Positions 44,225 to 56,330 of a stretch of DNA of 64,000 nucleotides are shown here, piece by piece. Within the stretch, counting starts at the first letter, position 1. Each line of letters opens with the position of its first letter. Below the pieces are notes generated by a model. That model was not told the DNA's origin and ran no database searches. It saw only the letters and a program-made list of their open reading frames with translations. The stretch covers positions 751,304 to 815,303 of the forward strand of contig CH002917.1 of the NCBI GenBank assembly GCA_000149265.1. Reading direction: 5' to 3'. Source of the DNA: Ciona savignyi. Taxonomy: Eukaryota > Chordata > Ascidiacea > Phlebobranchia > Cionidae. The position numbers and the translations under genes were made by a program.

Positions 44225-44292
44225 GCCCAGCTGGACGTTACTTTAGCATCTACTTGTTTAACCTGCATATAGAACAACTAGAATTCTGAAAA

Positions 44293-45414
44293 ATGAAGAT
44301 CTTCGCAATCTTTGCTTTCGGTAAGTGGGGTATAACGAACTATTTCTTTCAGTGCTTACAATATATTATCTTCAGTGCTTCTCGCACAATCCGCTCAATC
44401 TGAGGACCGAATTGTCGGCGGCAGCGACGTGACCTCAACCTCATTCGCTCCATGGCAAGTATCCCTCCAGAAGAGTGGAAGTCACTTCTGTGGAGGATCC
44501 ATCATCTCGGCAACTAAGATCATGTGTGCCGCCCACTGCGTTCAAAGGTAAGATATCCAATAAATCATTGTAGACCATTAGAAAGACCGGACTTTAATGA
44601 TTGAATTCGTTTTTTTTTCACCCCAGCCAGCTCCACCACTGTTGTCGCTGGAACCGTTCAATACAGGAACCCAGGACAGTCCCGCACCGCAATCAGCTGG
44701 TTGGCCCATCCCCAATACAGTTCAAGGACCATTGACTACGATTATTCGATCATTACCATTTCTGCTCTCTCGCTGAACAGCGGTGTAAGTTCAATCAAAA
44801 ATTTAACTCAAACTCACCATTAATCACCTTTACCTGCCTCAGGTTCAACCAATTGAAGTTGCCAACAAAGAATACGCAGCCGGAACTCAAGCTCTTATGA
44901 CCGGATGGGGAAAGACCAGCGGTGGAAATTTCGGACAAATCCCAAACAACATGCAGGTATTGCAAGCCAACATTTTATAAGTTATTTATATATAACCCCA
45001 TATTCCAANNNNNNNNNNNNNNNNNNNNNNNNNNNNNNNNNNNNNNNNNNNNNNNNNNNNNNNNNNNNNNNNNNNNNNNNNNNNNNNNNNNNNNNNNNNN
45101 NNNNNNNNATCAGAGTGTGCTGCCACATGGGGTTCTCAAGTCACTGACAGAATGCAATGTGCCAATGATAACAGCAACAGCGCTTGCAACGTAAGTTTTG
45201 CGTTAATTTAGGCCCAAACTTAACCTAAACCAATTCTTAACGGGTAAACCTCCAGGGCGATTCCGGTGGCCCACTTGCTGTCAGTGATGGTGGCGTATGG
45301 AAGTTGGTAGGAAACACCTCATGGGGAGCAAACGGTTGCACAACCTCTGCTCCATCAGCATGGTCCAAGAACTCAGCTGTGTACAGCTGGATCCAAACCA
45401 ACGGTGGAATCTAA
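44293..45414 (+). CDS. Secreted chymotrypsin-like serine protease P2 (6 exons; assembly gap and altered splice acceptor)
   Basis: Exons: 44293-44320, 44376-44547, 44622 (or 44631)-44784, 44843-44956, about 45109-45190 (5' part lost in the N gap), 45256-45414. Same architecture as P1: signal peptide, R/IVGG activation site, AAHC, IDYDYS and GDSGGP, with Ser at 189. Relative to P3 the mature part is nearly identical ([17 protein letters not shown] type). The exon 3 acceptor CAG of P1, P3 and P4 reads CAC here. The next in-frame AG is 9 bp downstream (before 44631) and would remove three residues (Pro-Ala-Ser) without a frameshift. AATAAA is at 45447. It may be a functional gene with a shifted acceptor or an early pseudogene. 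Confidence 0.88.
45009..45108. other. Assembly gap, exactly 100 N
   Basis: The gap removes the end of P2 intron 4 and the first bases of exon 5. In P3 only about 38 bp separate the matching flanks, so the real missing sequence is probably that short and the 100 N a placeholder. Confidence 0.97.
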
Positions 45415-45452
45415 GCGTTTTGCCTACATTATGATCAATCATGATCAATAAA

Positions 45453-46580
45453 AATCAAAATGTTAAAGCAGTGTGTTTACTATGGCAACTTACTTTAGAA
45501 CAGATATAATTCAGGTGCAGAATAACCACGGCTTTATCGCAATACGTACAAAATGTTAAGGAAGCGTTGGACAATTTATTATTCCTATCTCTTTATTGCA
45601 AACCGACCTCACAAAAGGTCTGTCACAAATTCTCCCACCGGAAGATATTTTCCTAATTTAAAATTAAAGCTTGTATCTGCAACCTCAACTCAAAATTCTA
45701 CACAATTTTATTTAAACATTTTAAATGGTACCCCTCCGTACATCGGTAACCTTTTTTTCAACAAAACCGCTCAGATATTAAAAAACAGCGTTAAACTTAT
45801 CATAGAAACAATGTTACACACTATTAGACTGCAAATTACCTATAGTCTTTGTTAAGAATAAAACATATTTGTTAAGAATAACTTGTGCATAATAATAGGT
45901 AGCCTATGTTCACAAATGAATTTGTTTTTCTTATTATCGGTATATAATGCGCGATTATATTATTCAAATGTCTGGGGTTTTCTTTCTGGCCCCATCGACT
46001 GTATTAACCTCTACCTTTTTACTGTACACTTTTACCAGAGCAACCAAAACACAACGCTCTTATTTAAATCCAGATATGAAAAAATAATAATAATCAAGCC
46101 CATTGTTTGGTCATATAAAGTTATTTGATGTCATACTCTGGTAAGTGGAAAAACAAAAATTATAATTTGAGCCAGCAATCCTATTCAAAAAACTTACCAA
46201 AAGTATGACATAAATAAGTCACACTTTAAGGTCAAATTAAACTAAATAAATGCGAATTAAGTTTGTGACATCTTATTTTAAGGATGAGCTTAATTAATTG
46301 CTATCACGACAGCTTTTTTGCAGAAGATAATCACAACAACTGCGCTTTATACCCAACCAATGTTAAACCACTGCAATTAAAATTATGTTAATTTTTAGTA
46401 GAATTAGGTAGAAGTGATTGGTTTGTAGCAGCGCTTAAGCTTTAGACGGAGTTTAACAAGTGTAAAGACAAGGAGTAAACAGAGGTCAGGTATTTTATTG
46501 GGTTATTGCGCAGCGTGCAGCCACTTAAAGCACTGTAGTTACACAGGGGCATAGCTTAGGTATAGGTAGGTTAAAGCTGG
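45453..46580 (+). repeat. P2 3' flank fused to the P3 upstream block
   Basis: 45460-45915 matches the flank after P1. 45930-46580 matches 41183-41830 upstream of P2. The change occurs at about 45918-45930 (AAATGAATTTG into TTTTTCTTATTATCGG), so this is the junction of the tandem duplication. No gene. Confidence 0.85.
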
Positions 46581-47766
46581 AGGTTCCGTGACAACTGAAC
46601 CCCTTTACAACTGAACCCCTTTTAACTGAACCCCTTTACAACTGAACCCCTTTACAACTGAACACATTTCAATTGAACCCCTTTACAACTGAACCTCTTT
46701 TAACTGAACCCCTTTACAACTGAACCCATTTCAATTGAACCCCTTTACAACTGAACCTCTTTAAACTGAACCCCATTTACAACTGAACCCCTTTTAACTG
46801 AACCCCTACAACTAAACTCCTTATAATTGATCCCTTTTACAACTAAACCCCTTACAACTGAACCCCTACAACTCAACCCCTTTCAACTGAACCCCTTTCA
46901 ACTGCAGCCCTTTTTTAACTAAACCTCTTACAACTTATGCCCTCACAACTTAACCCCTTTTAACTAAACCCCTTATAACTGAACCCTTTTACAACTAAAA
47001 CCCTTACAGCTGAACCCCTACAACTGAACCCCTTAAAACTAAACTCCTTTCAACTAAACCCCCTTCAACTGAAACCCTTTTAACTGAACCCCTTACAACT
47101 TAACCTCTTACAACTGCAGTCCTTTTTTAACTAAACCTCTTACAACTTATGCCCTCACAACTTAACCCCTTTTAACTGAACCCCTTACAACTTAACCTCT
47201 TACAACTGAACACCTTTTAACTTATCCACTTGACAACAGAAGCCCCTACATTAACACATTAGGCCACACAGAAATAATTTATTAATTCTTTCTTTAACTG
47301 TCAATTAAGTTTAATAAATTGTATACTGCCGTTTAAATTTGGTTTACCCAGAGAGTCGTAACATCTTTTAAACTAATGATGAAAACAAACTTAGAACATA
47401 AAACTTTATTAGTATTCAATTTGGGACATGACGACGTCATCGGGCTTAAGTTTTTCAAGGGTTCAGTTGTAAGGGGTTAAGTTGTAGGGGTTCAGTTGAA
47501 AGGGGTTCAGTTCTAAGGGGTTCAGTTGTAGGGGTTCCGTTGTAAGGGGTTCAGTTGTAAAAGGGTTTATTTGTAAGGGGTTTAGTTGTAGGGGTTCAGT
47601 TGTAAAGGGGTTCAGTTGAAAGGGGTCCATTTGTAAAGGGGTTCATTTAAAAGGGGTTCATTTGTAAAGGGGTTCAGTTAAAAGGGGCTTAGTTGTAAAG
47701 GGGTTCAGTTGTAGGGGTTCAGTTGTAAGGGGTTCAGTTGTAAGGGATTCAGTTGACCGGTCACCG
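46581..47766. mobile_element. Foldback-type element upstream of P3 (1186 bp), duplicate of 41831-43455
   Basis: Same ends and same AAGCTGG flanks (46574-46580, 47767-47773). The left array (46590-47232) is about 450 bp shorter than in the P2 copy, while the spacer (47233-47455) and right array (47456-47755) are nearly the same. The length change lies almost wholly in one arm. Confidence 0.8.
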
Positions 47767-48527
47767 AAGCTGGGAGAGCTGTCAGCCCAAAAGCGGGCTT
47801 ACCGATTCCTCTCCGATATTAAGGAATTAAACACTGTTTATATAATACTCGTAACAGGAAACACATGTTTGTACACGAGGCTTGGTAGGCAGACTTTGCG
47901 GGAAACCATTCATCAACTGAATTGACAAAAAGCGGAAACTGATCAAACTTCGCATGCACAAAATATGAACGTGGCATGTTGAAAACGGTGCCTAAAGCAA
48001 CCAAAAACGCTATTAGTCCTATGCACTGTTTAGATGCTAATTAAACATATTTAAAAGCGATTTTTAAATCTTTTTTATTATAGAATTATAGATAATATAT
48101 TAAGCCATTAGCAACTTAATGCAATATATATTAATAGCTTAGTGGTTTAAAATTTTGTCACCCAATCGACATATATCGCAGGATAAAACCGATACCTATA
48201 GTCAGTCGGGTTATTCTTGAGCAAGGCACCTGGCAGGCAAACTATAAGTCATTTTATAATTTATGATAGGTAGGTTGTCGTAGGCTTATTAGGTTAAACG
48301 AAAACAGATTCGCTTGTCCATCGACCCAAGTATGTGTGTTTGCTCTTTGAGAATAAGTTGAATGATCTATTTAAGGCACCTCAATTTCGACACATAGAAC
48401 TTATTTTATACATACAATGCTGAAAAACACACAAAAGTTGCGTAAACACCATTTGACCCTTCCATGACGCATCGTGAGATATATTTGGAATTCTTCCTGA
48501 GAACTAGAGCAGATGGTGGGCAAGTTG

Positions 48528-48534
48528 TATAAAA
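48528..48534 (+). promoter_or_regulatory. TATA box of P3
   Basis: TATAAAA 67 bp before the start codon. The flanking block is almost identical to that of P2. Confidence 0.8.
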
Positions 48535-48600
48535 GCCCAGCTGGACGTTACTTTAGCATCTACTTGTTTAACCTGCATAGAACAACTAGAATTCTGAAAA

Positions 48601-49658
48601 ATGAAGATCTTCGCAATCTTTGCTTTCGGTAAGTGGGGTATAACGAACTAGTTCTTCCAGCGATTACAATATATTATCTTCAGTGCTTCTCGCACAATCC
48701 GCTCAATCTGAGGACCGAATTGTCGGCGGTAGCGACGTGACCTCAACCTCATTCGCTCCATGGCAAGTATCCCTCCAAAAGAGTGGAAGTCACTTCTGTG
48801 GTGGATCCATCATCTCAGCAACTAAGATCATGTGTGCTGCCCACTGCGTCCAAAGGTAAGATATCCAATAAATCATTGTAGACCACTAGAAAGACCGGAC
48901 TTTAATGATTTAATTCGATTTTTTCAGCCCAGCCAGCTCCACCACTGTTGTCGCTGGAACCGTTCAATACAGGAACCCAGGACAATCCCGCACCGCAATC
49001 AGCTGGTTGGCCCATCCCCAATACAGTTCAAGGACCATTGACTACGATTATTCAATCATCACCATTTCTGCTCTCTCGCTGAACAGCGGTGTAAGTTCAA
49101 TCAAAATTTTAACTCAAACTCACCATTAATCACCCTTACCTGCCTCAGGTTCAACCAATTGAAGTTGCCAACAAAGAATACGCAGCCGGAACTCAAGCTC
49201 TTATGACCGGATGGGGAAAGACCAGCGGTGGAATTTTCGGACAAATCCCAAACAACATGCAGGTATTGTAAGCCAACATTTCATAACTTATTTATATATA
49301 ACCACATATCCCAATTATTTTGCAGTACGGATACACTTATTTGATCTCTAAGGCAGAGTGTGCTGCCACATGGGGTTCTCAAGTTACTGACAGAATGCAA
49401 TGTGCCAATGATAACAGCAACAGTGCTTGCAACGTAAGTTTTGCGTTTATTTAATCCCCATCCTTAACCTAAACCAATTCTTAACGGGTAAACCTCTAGG
49501 GTGATTCCGGTGGCCCACTTGCTGTCAGTGATGGTGGCGTATGGAAGTTGGTAGGAAACACCTCATGGGGAGCAAACGGTTGCACAACCTCTGCACCATC
49601 AGCATGGTCCAAGAACTCAGCTGTGTACAGCTGGATCCAAACCAACGGTGGAATCTAA
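48601..49658 (+). CDS. Secreted chymotrypsin-like serine protease P3 (6 exons, 247 aa)
   Basis: Exons: 48601-48628, 48684-48855, 48928-49090, 49149-49262, 49326-49433, 49500-49658, all GT-AG, giving 248 codons with TAA. Signal peptide [14 protein letters not shown], then [11 protein letters not shown]. The triad is His63, Asp107 and Ser198, and position 189 is Ser (NSACNGDSGGP). It is the intact twin of P2 in the tandem duplication, and its exon 3 acceptor is normal (TTTTTTCAG). Exon 5 begins [20 protein letters not shown]. Expected secretion into the gut lumen is inference from the family. AATAAA is at 49686. Confidence 0.95.
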
Positions 49659-49691
49659 GCGTTTCGCCAATGATCAATCATGATCAATAAA

Positions 49692-51156
49692 AATCAAAAT
49701 GTTAAAGCAGTGTGTTTACTATGGCAACTTACTTTAGAACAGATATATTTCAGGTGCAGACTAACCACGGCTAGATCGCAATACGTACTTAAATATTAAG
49801 GAAACATTTAACAATTTATTATTCCGATCTCTTCATTGCAAACCGACCTCACAAAAGGTCTGTCACTTAAAATTCCCCCATCGGAAGTTTTTAGATTTTT
49901 TTCATAATTTAACATTTTAAGGCTTAGATCTGAACCCAAAATCTTTCATATTTTTACTTAAACATTTTGAGCTGGTGCCCCGCCGTACAATCAGGAACCC
50001 TTTTTAAACAAAACAGCGTCAAAGTTATCATAGAAACAACGTTACACATTATTAGACTGCAAGTTACCTGTAGTCTTCGTTAAGAATAAAACATATTCGT
50101 TAAGTACAAAAAAACGTATTTCTTAAGCTTAACAGTTTATAAACTGTGCCTAATAATAGGTATGTTCAGAAATAGAGTTTTGTTTATAACTTTGGTCTTA
50201 AAACTCATGTTTTGATAAAATTAACAATTATGCATTTTTTAAGAATCAAACCTATAATTGCTTTGCGACTGAATTAATAGGATATTACGTATTTATCCCT
50301 GTAAATGTGAAAACAACAAGGGGGTTTACCACACCCGGGCAATTATTCAGATCACCTCGCACCCCATCGTCGGGTTACCGGAGCTATATTACAATGTGTT
50401 ATGTATATTTTAGACGTTCCTTTAATTTAGTACAATACATTAATCCGCTGGATTCATGAAATATCCGTTAAGTGCCTTGTCCAAGGACAGAACCGACTAG
50501 CTAGCGACCACGACGATCGTTTTAAAAAAAAACGACCGTTAATCCTGCAACGTTATCTGCGGGCATTCATGCGAATGTTCGGCTGAGAAGTTCATTCGGT
50601 AAAAGCATCCGTCAGCGGTTTGCAAGGCAGTGGAAAGGTGTCCATGCGGGTTTATCTGTACAACTGTTAACGCGAGAGATACATATACCAATTATTTAAA
50701 AAAAAAACGGCGTTAGGGATGAGAACCCATCATGATTTAACCTTAGCTCATAGAAAAAAGAAATCCATTAAATTAATCGGTTGAAATTATTACCACATTT
50801 TCGGAATATGTTTCGTACCCATGGTGGGCTCGTCACAAAGACCTTTTTATATTAAAATTACTAATGTATAGGTAGCGTTAACCATTCGACCACACGACCG
50901 TACAGTAAGTATCCAATACTTCGCATTCGTAGCAAAATTATTGCTAATAGTGACGGCGAGGTAATATAATACGAATAGCTAGGTAAGGTTGTGCACCCTC
51001 TTGCAGCCGTAAGTTTTCAGGTTCGAAACTGGCCGCTAAATAAACGGTTGGGCCTTTGAGCAAGATATTTAATAAACGTCGTCTGTACCCATTGCAATAA
51101 TTGGTTTTACTTAAATAAAAAAAAAACATCTTAATCATACTCAGCACATTTTCATC
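49692..51156. other. P3 3' flank, SINE and repeat fragments; no gene
   Basis: 49700-50160 is a diverged copy of the P1/P2 3' flank. 50277-50512 is a minus-strand SINE (ATAGGATATTACG tail, GGGTTACCGGAGC centre, CTAGCTAGCGACCA head). 50655-50690 and 50820-50905 are heads of the second tRNA-like repeat family. 50980-51120 is a decayed SINE head. No coding exon was seen. Confidence 0.6.
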
Positions 51157-51446
51157 CAGCCGGTTAGTCTGGTCGGTTAAGTGCGTCGCCTTTCAGTCAA
51201 AAGATTGCAGGTGCGAAACTGATCGCTAGCTGGTCGGTTGTGTCCTTGGGCAAGGCACTTTACGCACATTGCCTGAACCCAGTGGTTTAATCGGTTCTCC
51301 CAAATTAAAGGAACGTGTCTATCATACACAACATACTGCAATAGTTCTGGTAACCCGACGGTGGGCGCGAGGTGATCTGACGATGCCCTGTGTTAACCCC
51401 CTTGGTTTTCCCAGTCACTGGGATAAACACGAATATCCTATTCTCC
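51157..51446 (+). repeat. Full-length SINE
   Basis: Head (CCGGTTAGTCTGGTCGGTTA, AAGATTGCAGGTGCGAAAC), body (GGTAACCCGACGGTGGGCGC) and a shortened tail (GAATATCCTATTC). Confidence 0.9.
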
Positions 51447-51767
51447 TAAAAAAACAACACTTTAACAACTTGGGTATCCCGTAGGCGAAAAGATTACTTT
51501 TTTAGCAGAGTAAATTTCAAAGACATGCTGGGTTCGTCGCTAAGACGTTTTTTGTATATTATTTGGTATAAGTTTCTGTCAAGTGAACCATTCGAACGAG
51601 ACCGTACTAATCTTACGATCTTGTTTTTATCAACAAACCCTCTTTTTGAACTGCTATCAGTAAACCAACAAAAACCATTATTTTCGACGGTTTTCTTACA
51701 AAAAGACCTAATCAAATAAAATTGCATAAATTGTTATAAATGGTTTACAGACCAGATAACTTGGTGC

Positions 51768-52366
51768 CAGGGCCGGTTTTAGGCCGATTTGACCGATTAG
51801 ATCAAATTGGGCCCCGCACCTTGAAGGGGCCCCGCGCTAGCTGGGGCCTTTCTGTATTACGAGGTTCAGGGCCGGTTTTAGGCCGATTTGACCGATTAGA
51901 TCAAATTGGGCCCGCACCTTGAAAGGGCCCCGCGCGGGGATCTTTCTGTATTACGAGGTTTAAAATAAAAAGTGAAATAATATTCTTCCTCATAATATCA
52001 ATTTGTTATGCATCGTAACTAAGTCAAAGTTATATTTCTGTGTCTGCCTGTTACGTCATAATGAATATGGTTGCTAAACAATACATATTATATGTTTGGA
52101 AGTAAAACAATATATTGTAAATAAGCATCCACATTACCTTTAATTTGTTTTATAGCGAGTATTAAATGTCTATTTTTGTAGTTTGTATGTATGTATGTAC
52201 TGACTGGTATGTATTTTATGATATATAAACACCCATAAATTTTGCTATGAAGAGTAGGGGCCCCGCCATCCCATTTCTAATTGGGCCCCGCGGTCCCTAG
52301 CACCGGGCCTGACGAGGTTTAAAATACTACTGAAACTTAAAATAAAAAGTGAAAGCTTTAATCGTA
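51768..52366 (+). mobile_element. hAT-type element interrupted by a second copy of itself
   Basis: The outer copy comprises 51768-51866 and 52312-52366 and is truncated on the right. The inner copy is complete, 51867-52311 (445 bp), starting CAGGGCCGGTTTTAGGCCGA and ending CCTAGCACCGGGCCTG. ACGAGGTT occurs at 51859-51866 and again at 52312-52319. The outer sequence continues across it exactly as in the uninterrupted element at 11084-11540. This is the same family in opposite orientation. Confidence 0.92.
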
Positions 52367-52479
52367 AGATACACTGCGCATTAAAACTTTATAATAAATC
52401 CAAAGTACTTAATAAAATTCGGTATGCTTATTGGGAAGTACAAGGGAACGGTAGCGCCTATCCTTTTGCATGCATTTAC

Positions 52480-55400
52480 AAATTTTCGTTTCTAATTTCG
52501 TTTCTAAAAGACGATTTTCGTTTCTAATTTGCGATTTCTGTTTCTGGAAACAAAAATATTTTTTAGAAACATAAATTTTGTTTCTTTATTTTCGTTTCTA
52601 CCACTAGATGATGACGGTGCGCACAAAATAGAATACTTCGGAAAATTTGTTTCTGAAAACAAAATAATCGTTTCTAAAAATAATTTTTGGTTAAACTAAA
52701 TATCCCGGACTATCAAAATAAAAAATGTATTAACCTACAATATTGAAAAAAAAACACTCTGGTTAGTACTTTTCACGGGTGGTAATAACAGCAAGTGGGA
52801 TTAAAGAGTGATTTAAATGTGTGAAATTAATAAATATGTAAACAACTCGCCAAAAATAATGATTTTAATTTAGATTAACATTGGAGACTAGTGTCAGGTA
52901 TATATTAATAAAAATCGTTTCTAGAAACAAAAATTTTGCTTCTTAAATGAATTTAGGGTTATTATTTTCACAAATTCTATGATTATATAATTAGTTAAGC
53001 TGACGCAATACCACAACGAATTCATGTAAATGAGATTGCGAGTGCAGTTAATAAATGTAGTTGGGCCATTTTAATTAAGCTAATGTTATTATTATGTCAT
53101 GTTAATAAAAAATAAAAGTATAAACCCACAACATTGAAAATAACACACTGGTTAGTACTTTTCACGGACAGCAATACAAACAAACGGGATTAAAGATTGA
53201 TTTAAATGTGTGCAACCGATAAACATTAAAACAACTAGCTATAAATATTGATTTTAATTTAGATTAACATTAGAGAGAAGAACTAACATAAAACGAAACT
53301 TTTCGCTATCGCTTCAAGAATCAAAATTTTCATTTCTGGAAACAAAATTTTCGTTTCTGGAAACAAAATTTTCGTTTCTTGGCTAAAATTTTCGTTTCTA
53401 GAAACAAAAATTTTGCTTTTTTAATGAATTTGGGGTTATCATTTTTCCAAGTTCTATGATAATATAATTAGTTAAGATGACGCAATACCACAACAATTTT
53501 GAGTTACAGGGATTGCGTGTGCAGTTGAGAAATGTAGTTGGACCTTTTAAACTAAGACAGTGTATTTATTTTGTTATATCAATAAAAAAGGGATACACCC
53601 ACGACATTAATAATAACACACTAGTTAGTACTTTTCACGGACAGCAATACAAACAAACGGGATTAAAGATTGATCTAAATGTGTGCAACGGATAAACATT
53701 AAAACATCTAGCCATAAATATTGATTTTAATTTAGATTAACATCAGAGAGAAGTGCCAGATATATATATTAATAAACAAAATGCCGTAAAACTAACATAA
53801 AAAACGAAACTTTTCGCTATCGCGTCAAGAATCAAAATTTTCGTTTCTGGAAACGAAATTTTCGTTTCTCGGTTATAATTTTCGTTTCCAGAAACAAAAA
53901 TTTTGCTTCTTTAATGAATTTAGGGTTATTATTTTCCCAAGTTCTATGATTATATGATTTGTTAAGCTGACGCAATACCACAACAATTTCGAGTAACAGA
54001 GATTGTGTGTGCACTTAATAAATGTAATTGGACCCTTTAAACTAAGATAATGTAAATATTGTTTTCACATCCATAAAAAATAAAGGTATAAACCCACAAC
54101 ATTAAAAATAACACACTAGTTTTTACGGGCGGTAATAGAATCAAAAGAGATTAAAGAGTAATTTAAATGTGTGCAACCGATAAACAACCTCCAATATGAT
54201 TTTAATTTAGATGAACATAAGAGAGAAGTGTGAGGCATACATTATTAATACACAAACGTCGTAAAACTAACATAAAAACGAAACTTTTCGTTATATCTTC
54301 CATAAACAAAATTTTCGTTTATGGAAACAAAATTTTCGTTTCTGGAAACGAAATTTTCATTTCTCGGCTAAAATTTTCGTTTCTAGAAACGAAAATAGTG
54401 CTTCTTAATTGAATTTAGGGTTATCCTTTTCCAAAGTTCTATGATTATATGATTGGTTAGGCTGACGCAATATCACAAGAATTTCGGGTGAAAGAGATTG
54501 CATGTGCAGTTAATAAATGTAATTGGACCTTGTAAATTAAGATAATGATCCGAATGTTATTGTTCTATTCGTTTGAATAAAAAAATAAAAATATTAACTA
54601 CAATATTAATAATAACACACTGATTAGTACTTTTTACAGGCGGTAATAGAAACAAATGTAATTTAAGAGTGATTTAAATGTGTGCAACCGATAAACATTA
54701 AAACAACTAGCCATAAATATTGATTTTAGTTTAGATTAACAGTAAAAAAAAGTGTCAGGTATATATTAATAAACAAAATGTCGTAAAACTAACATAAAAA
54801 CGAAACTTTTCGTTATCGCTTCTAGAAACAAAATTATCTTTTCTAGAAACGAAATTTTCGTTTCTCGGATACAATTTTCGTTTCTAGAAACAAAAATTGT
54901 GTTTCTTAAATAAATTTTGGGTTATCGTTTTCCCAAATTCAATGATTGTATGATTCGTTAAATTGACGCAATACCACAACAATTTCGAGTGAAGGAGATC
55001 GTGTGTGCAGTTAATAAATGTAGAAAGACTGATTTAAATGTGTGCAACCAATAAACATTAAAACAACTCGACATAAATAATGATTTTGGTTTAGATTAAC
55101 ATTAGATAAAAGTGTCAGGTATATATTAATAAACAAAATTTCTTAAAACAAACATAAAACCGAAACTTTTCGTTATCACTTTTGTAATCGAAAATTTTGT
55201 TTCTGGAAACGAAATTTTCGTTTCTTGACTAAAATTTTTTGTTTCTAGAAACAAAAATTCTATTTTTAATGAATTTAGGGTTATCATTTTACCAAATCTT
55301 ATGATTTCCCAATTCTAGTTAAAAAGATTGCGTGTGCAGTTAATAAATGTAGTTGGACCGTTTATACTAAGATAATGTAATTATTCTATAATTATATAAA

Positions 55401-56330
55401 CAAAAATAAAGGTATAACCCAAAACAAAATAACACACTGGTTAGTACTTTTCTCGAGTGGTATTAAAAACAAACGGGATTAAAGAGTGATTTAAATGTGT
55501 ACAACCGATAAACATTAAACCAACTAGTCATAAATAATGATTTTAATTTAGATTAACATTAGAGAGAAGTGTTAGGCATATATTAAAAAACAAACGTCGT
55601 AAAACTAACATAAAAACAAAATTTTTTTCGCTTCTTTAAACAAAACGTTATCGCTTCTTTAAACAAAATTTTCGTTTCTGGAAACACAATTTTCGTTTCT
55701 GGAAACGAAATTTTCGTTTCTCGGCTAAAATTGTCGTTTCTAGAAACAAAATTTGTGGTTCTTAAATGAATTTAGGGTTATCGTTTTACCAAATTATATG
55801 ATTATATGATTCGTTTAGCTGACGCAATACCACATCAATTTCGAATTAAAGAGATTGCGTGTTTGGTTAATAAATGTATTTGGTCCTTTTATACTAAGAT
55901 AAAGTATTTGTTCTATATTTATATAAATAAAATAAGGGTATAAACCCACAACATTGTAAATAACACACTGGTTAATCCTTTAACAGGCGATATTAGAAAC
56001 AAACGGGATTAAAGATTAATTTAAATGTGTGCAACCGATAAACATTAAAACAACTAGCCATAAATATGATTTTTATTTAGATTAACTTTAAAGAAATGTG
56101 TCAGGTTTAAATTAATAAACAAAATGTCGTAAAACTGACATAAAAACGAAACTTTTCTTTATAGCTTCTAGAAACAAAATTTTCGTTTCTGGAAACACAA
56201 TTTTCGTTTCTCAGCTAAAATTTTTGTTTCTGGAAACAAAATTTTCGTTTCTAGAAACAAAAATTGTGTTTATTAAGTGAATTTTGGGTTATCACTTTCC
56301 CAAGTTTTATGATTATATGAGTAATAGTAT
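52480..56330 (+). repeat. About 490-bp satellite, 8 units, with TTTCGTTTCTAGAAACGAAA palindromes
   Basis: The landmark GAATTTAGGGTTATC recurs at about 52949, 53426, 53916, 54411, 54911, 55271, 55768 and 56279. Spacing is 477-511 bp except one unit of about 360 bp with an internal deletion. Each unit also has GCTGACGCAATACCACAAC, TTTAAATGTGTGCAACCGAT and a cluster of three to five TTTCGTTTCT/AGAAACGAAA words that can pair with each other. An inverted partial unit lies at 58640-58985. Confidence 0.93.

Noticed and set aside
51740-51922. 60-codon ORF with repeated GPVLGRFDRLDQIG words
   Set aside because: It is the translated end of the hAT element, repeated because one copy is nested in another.
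53832-54412. Lys/Phe-rich ORFs (60 codons each)
   Set aside because: They are translations of TTTCGTTTC/GAAACGAAA words of the 490-bp satellite on either strand.
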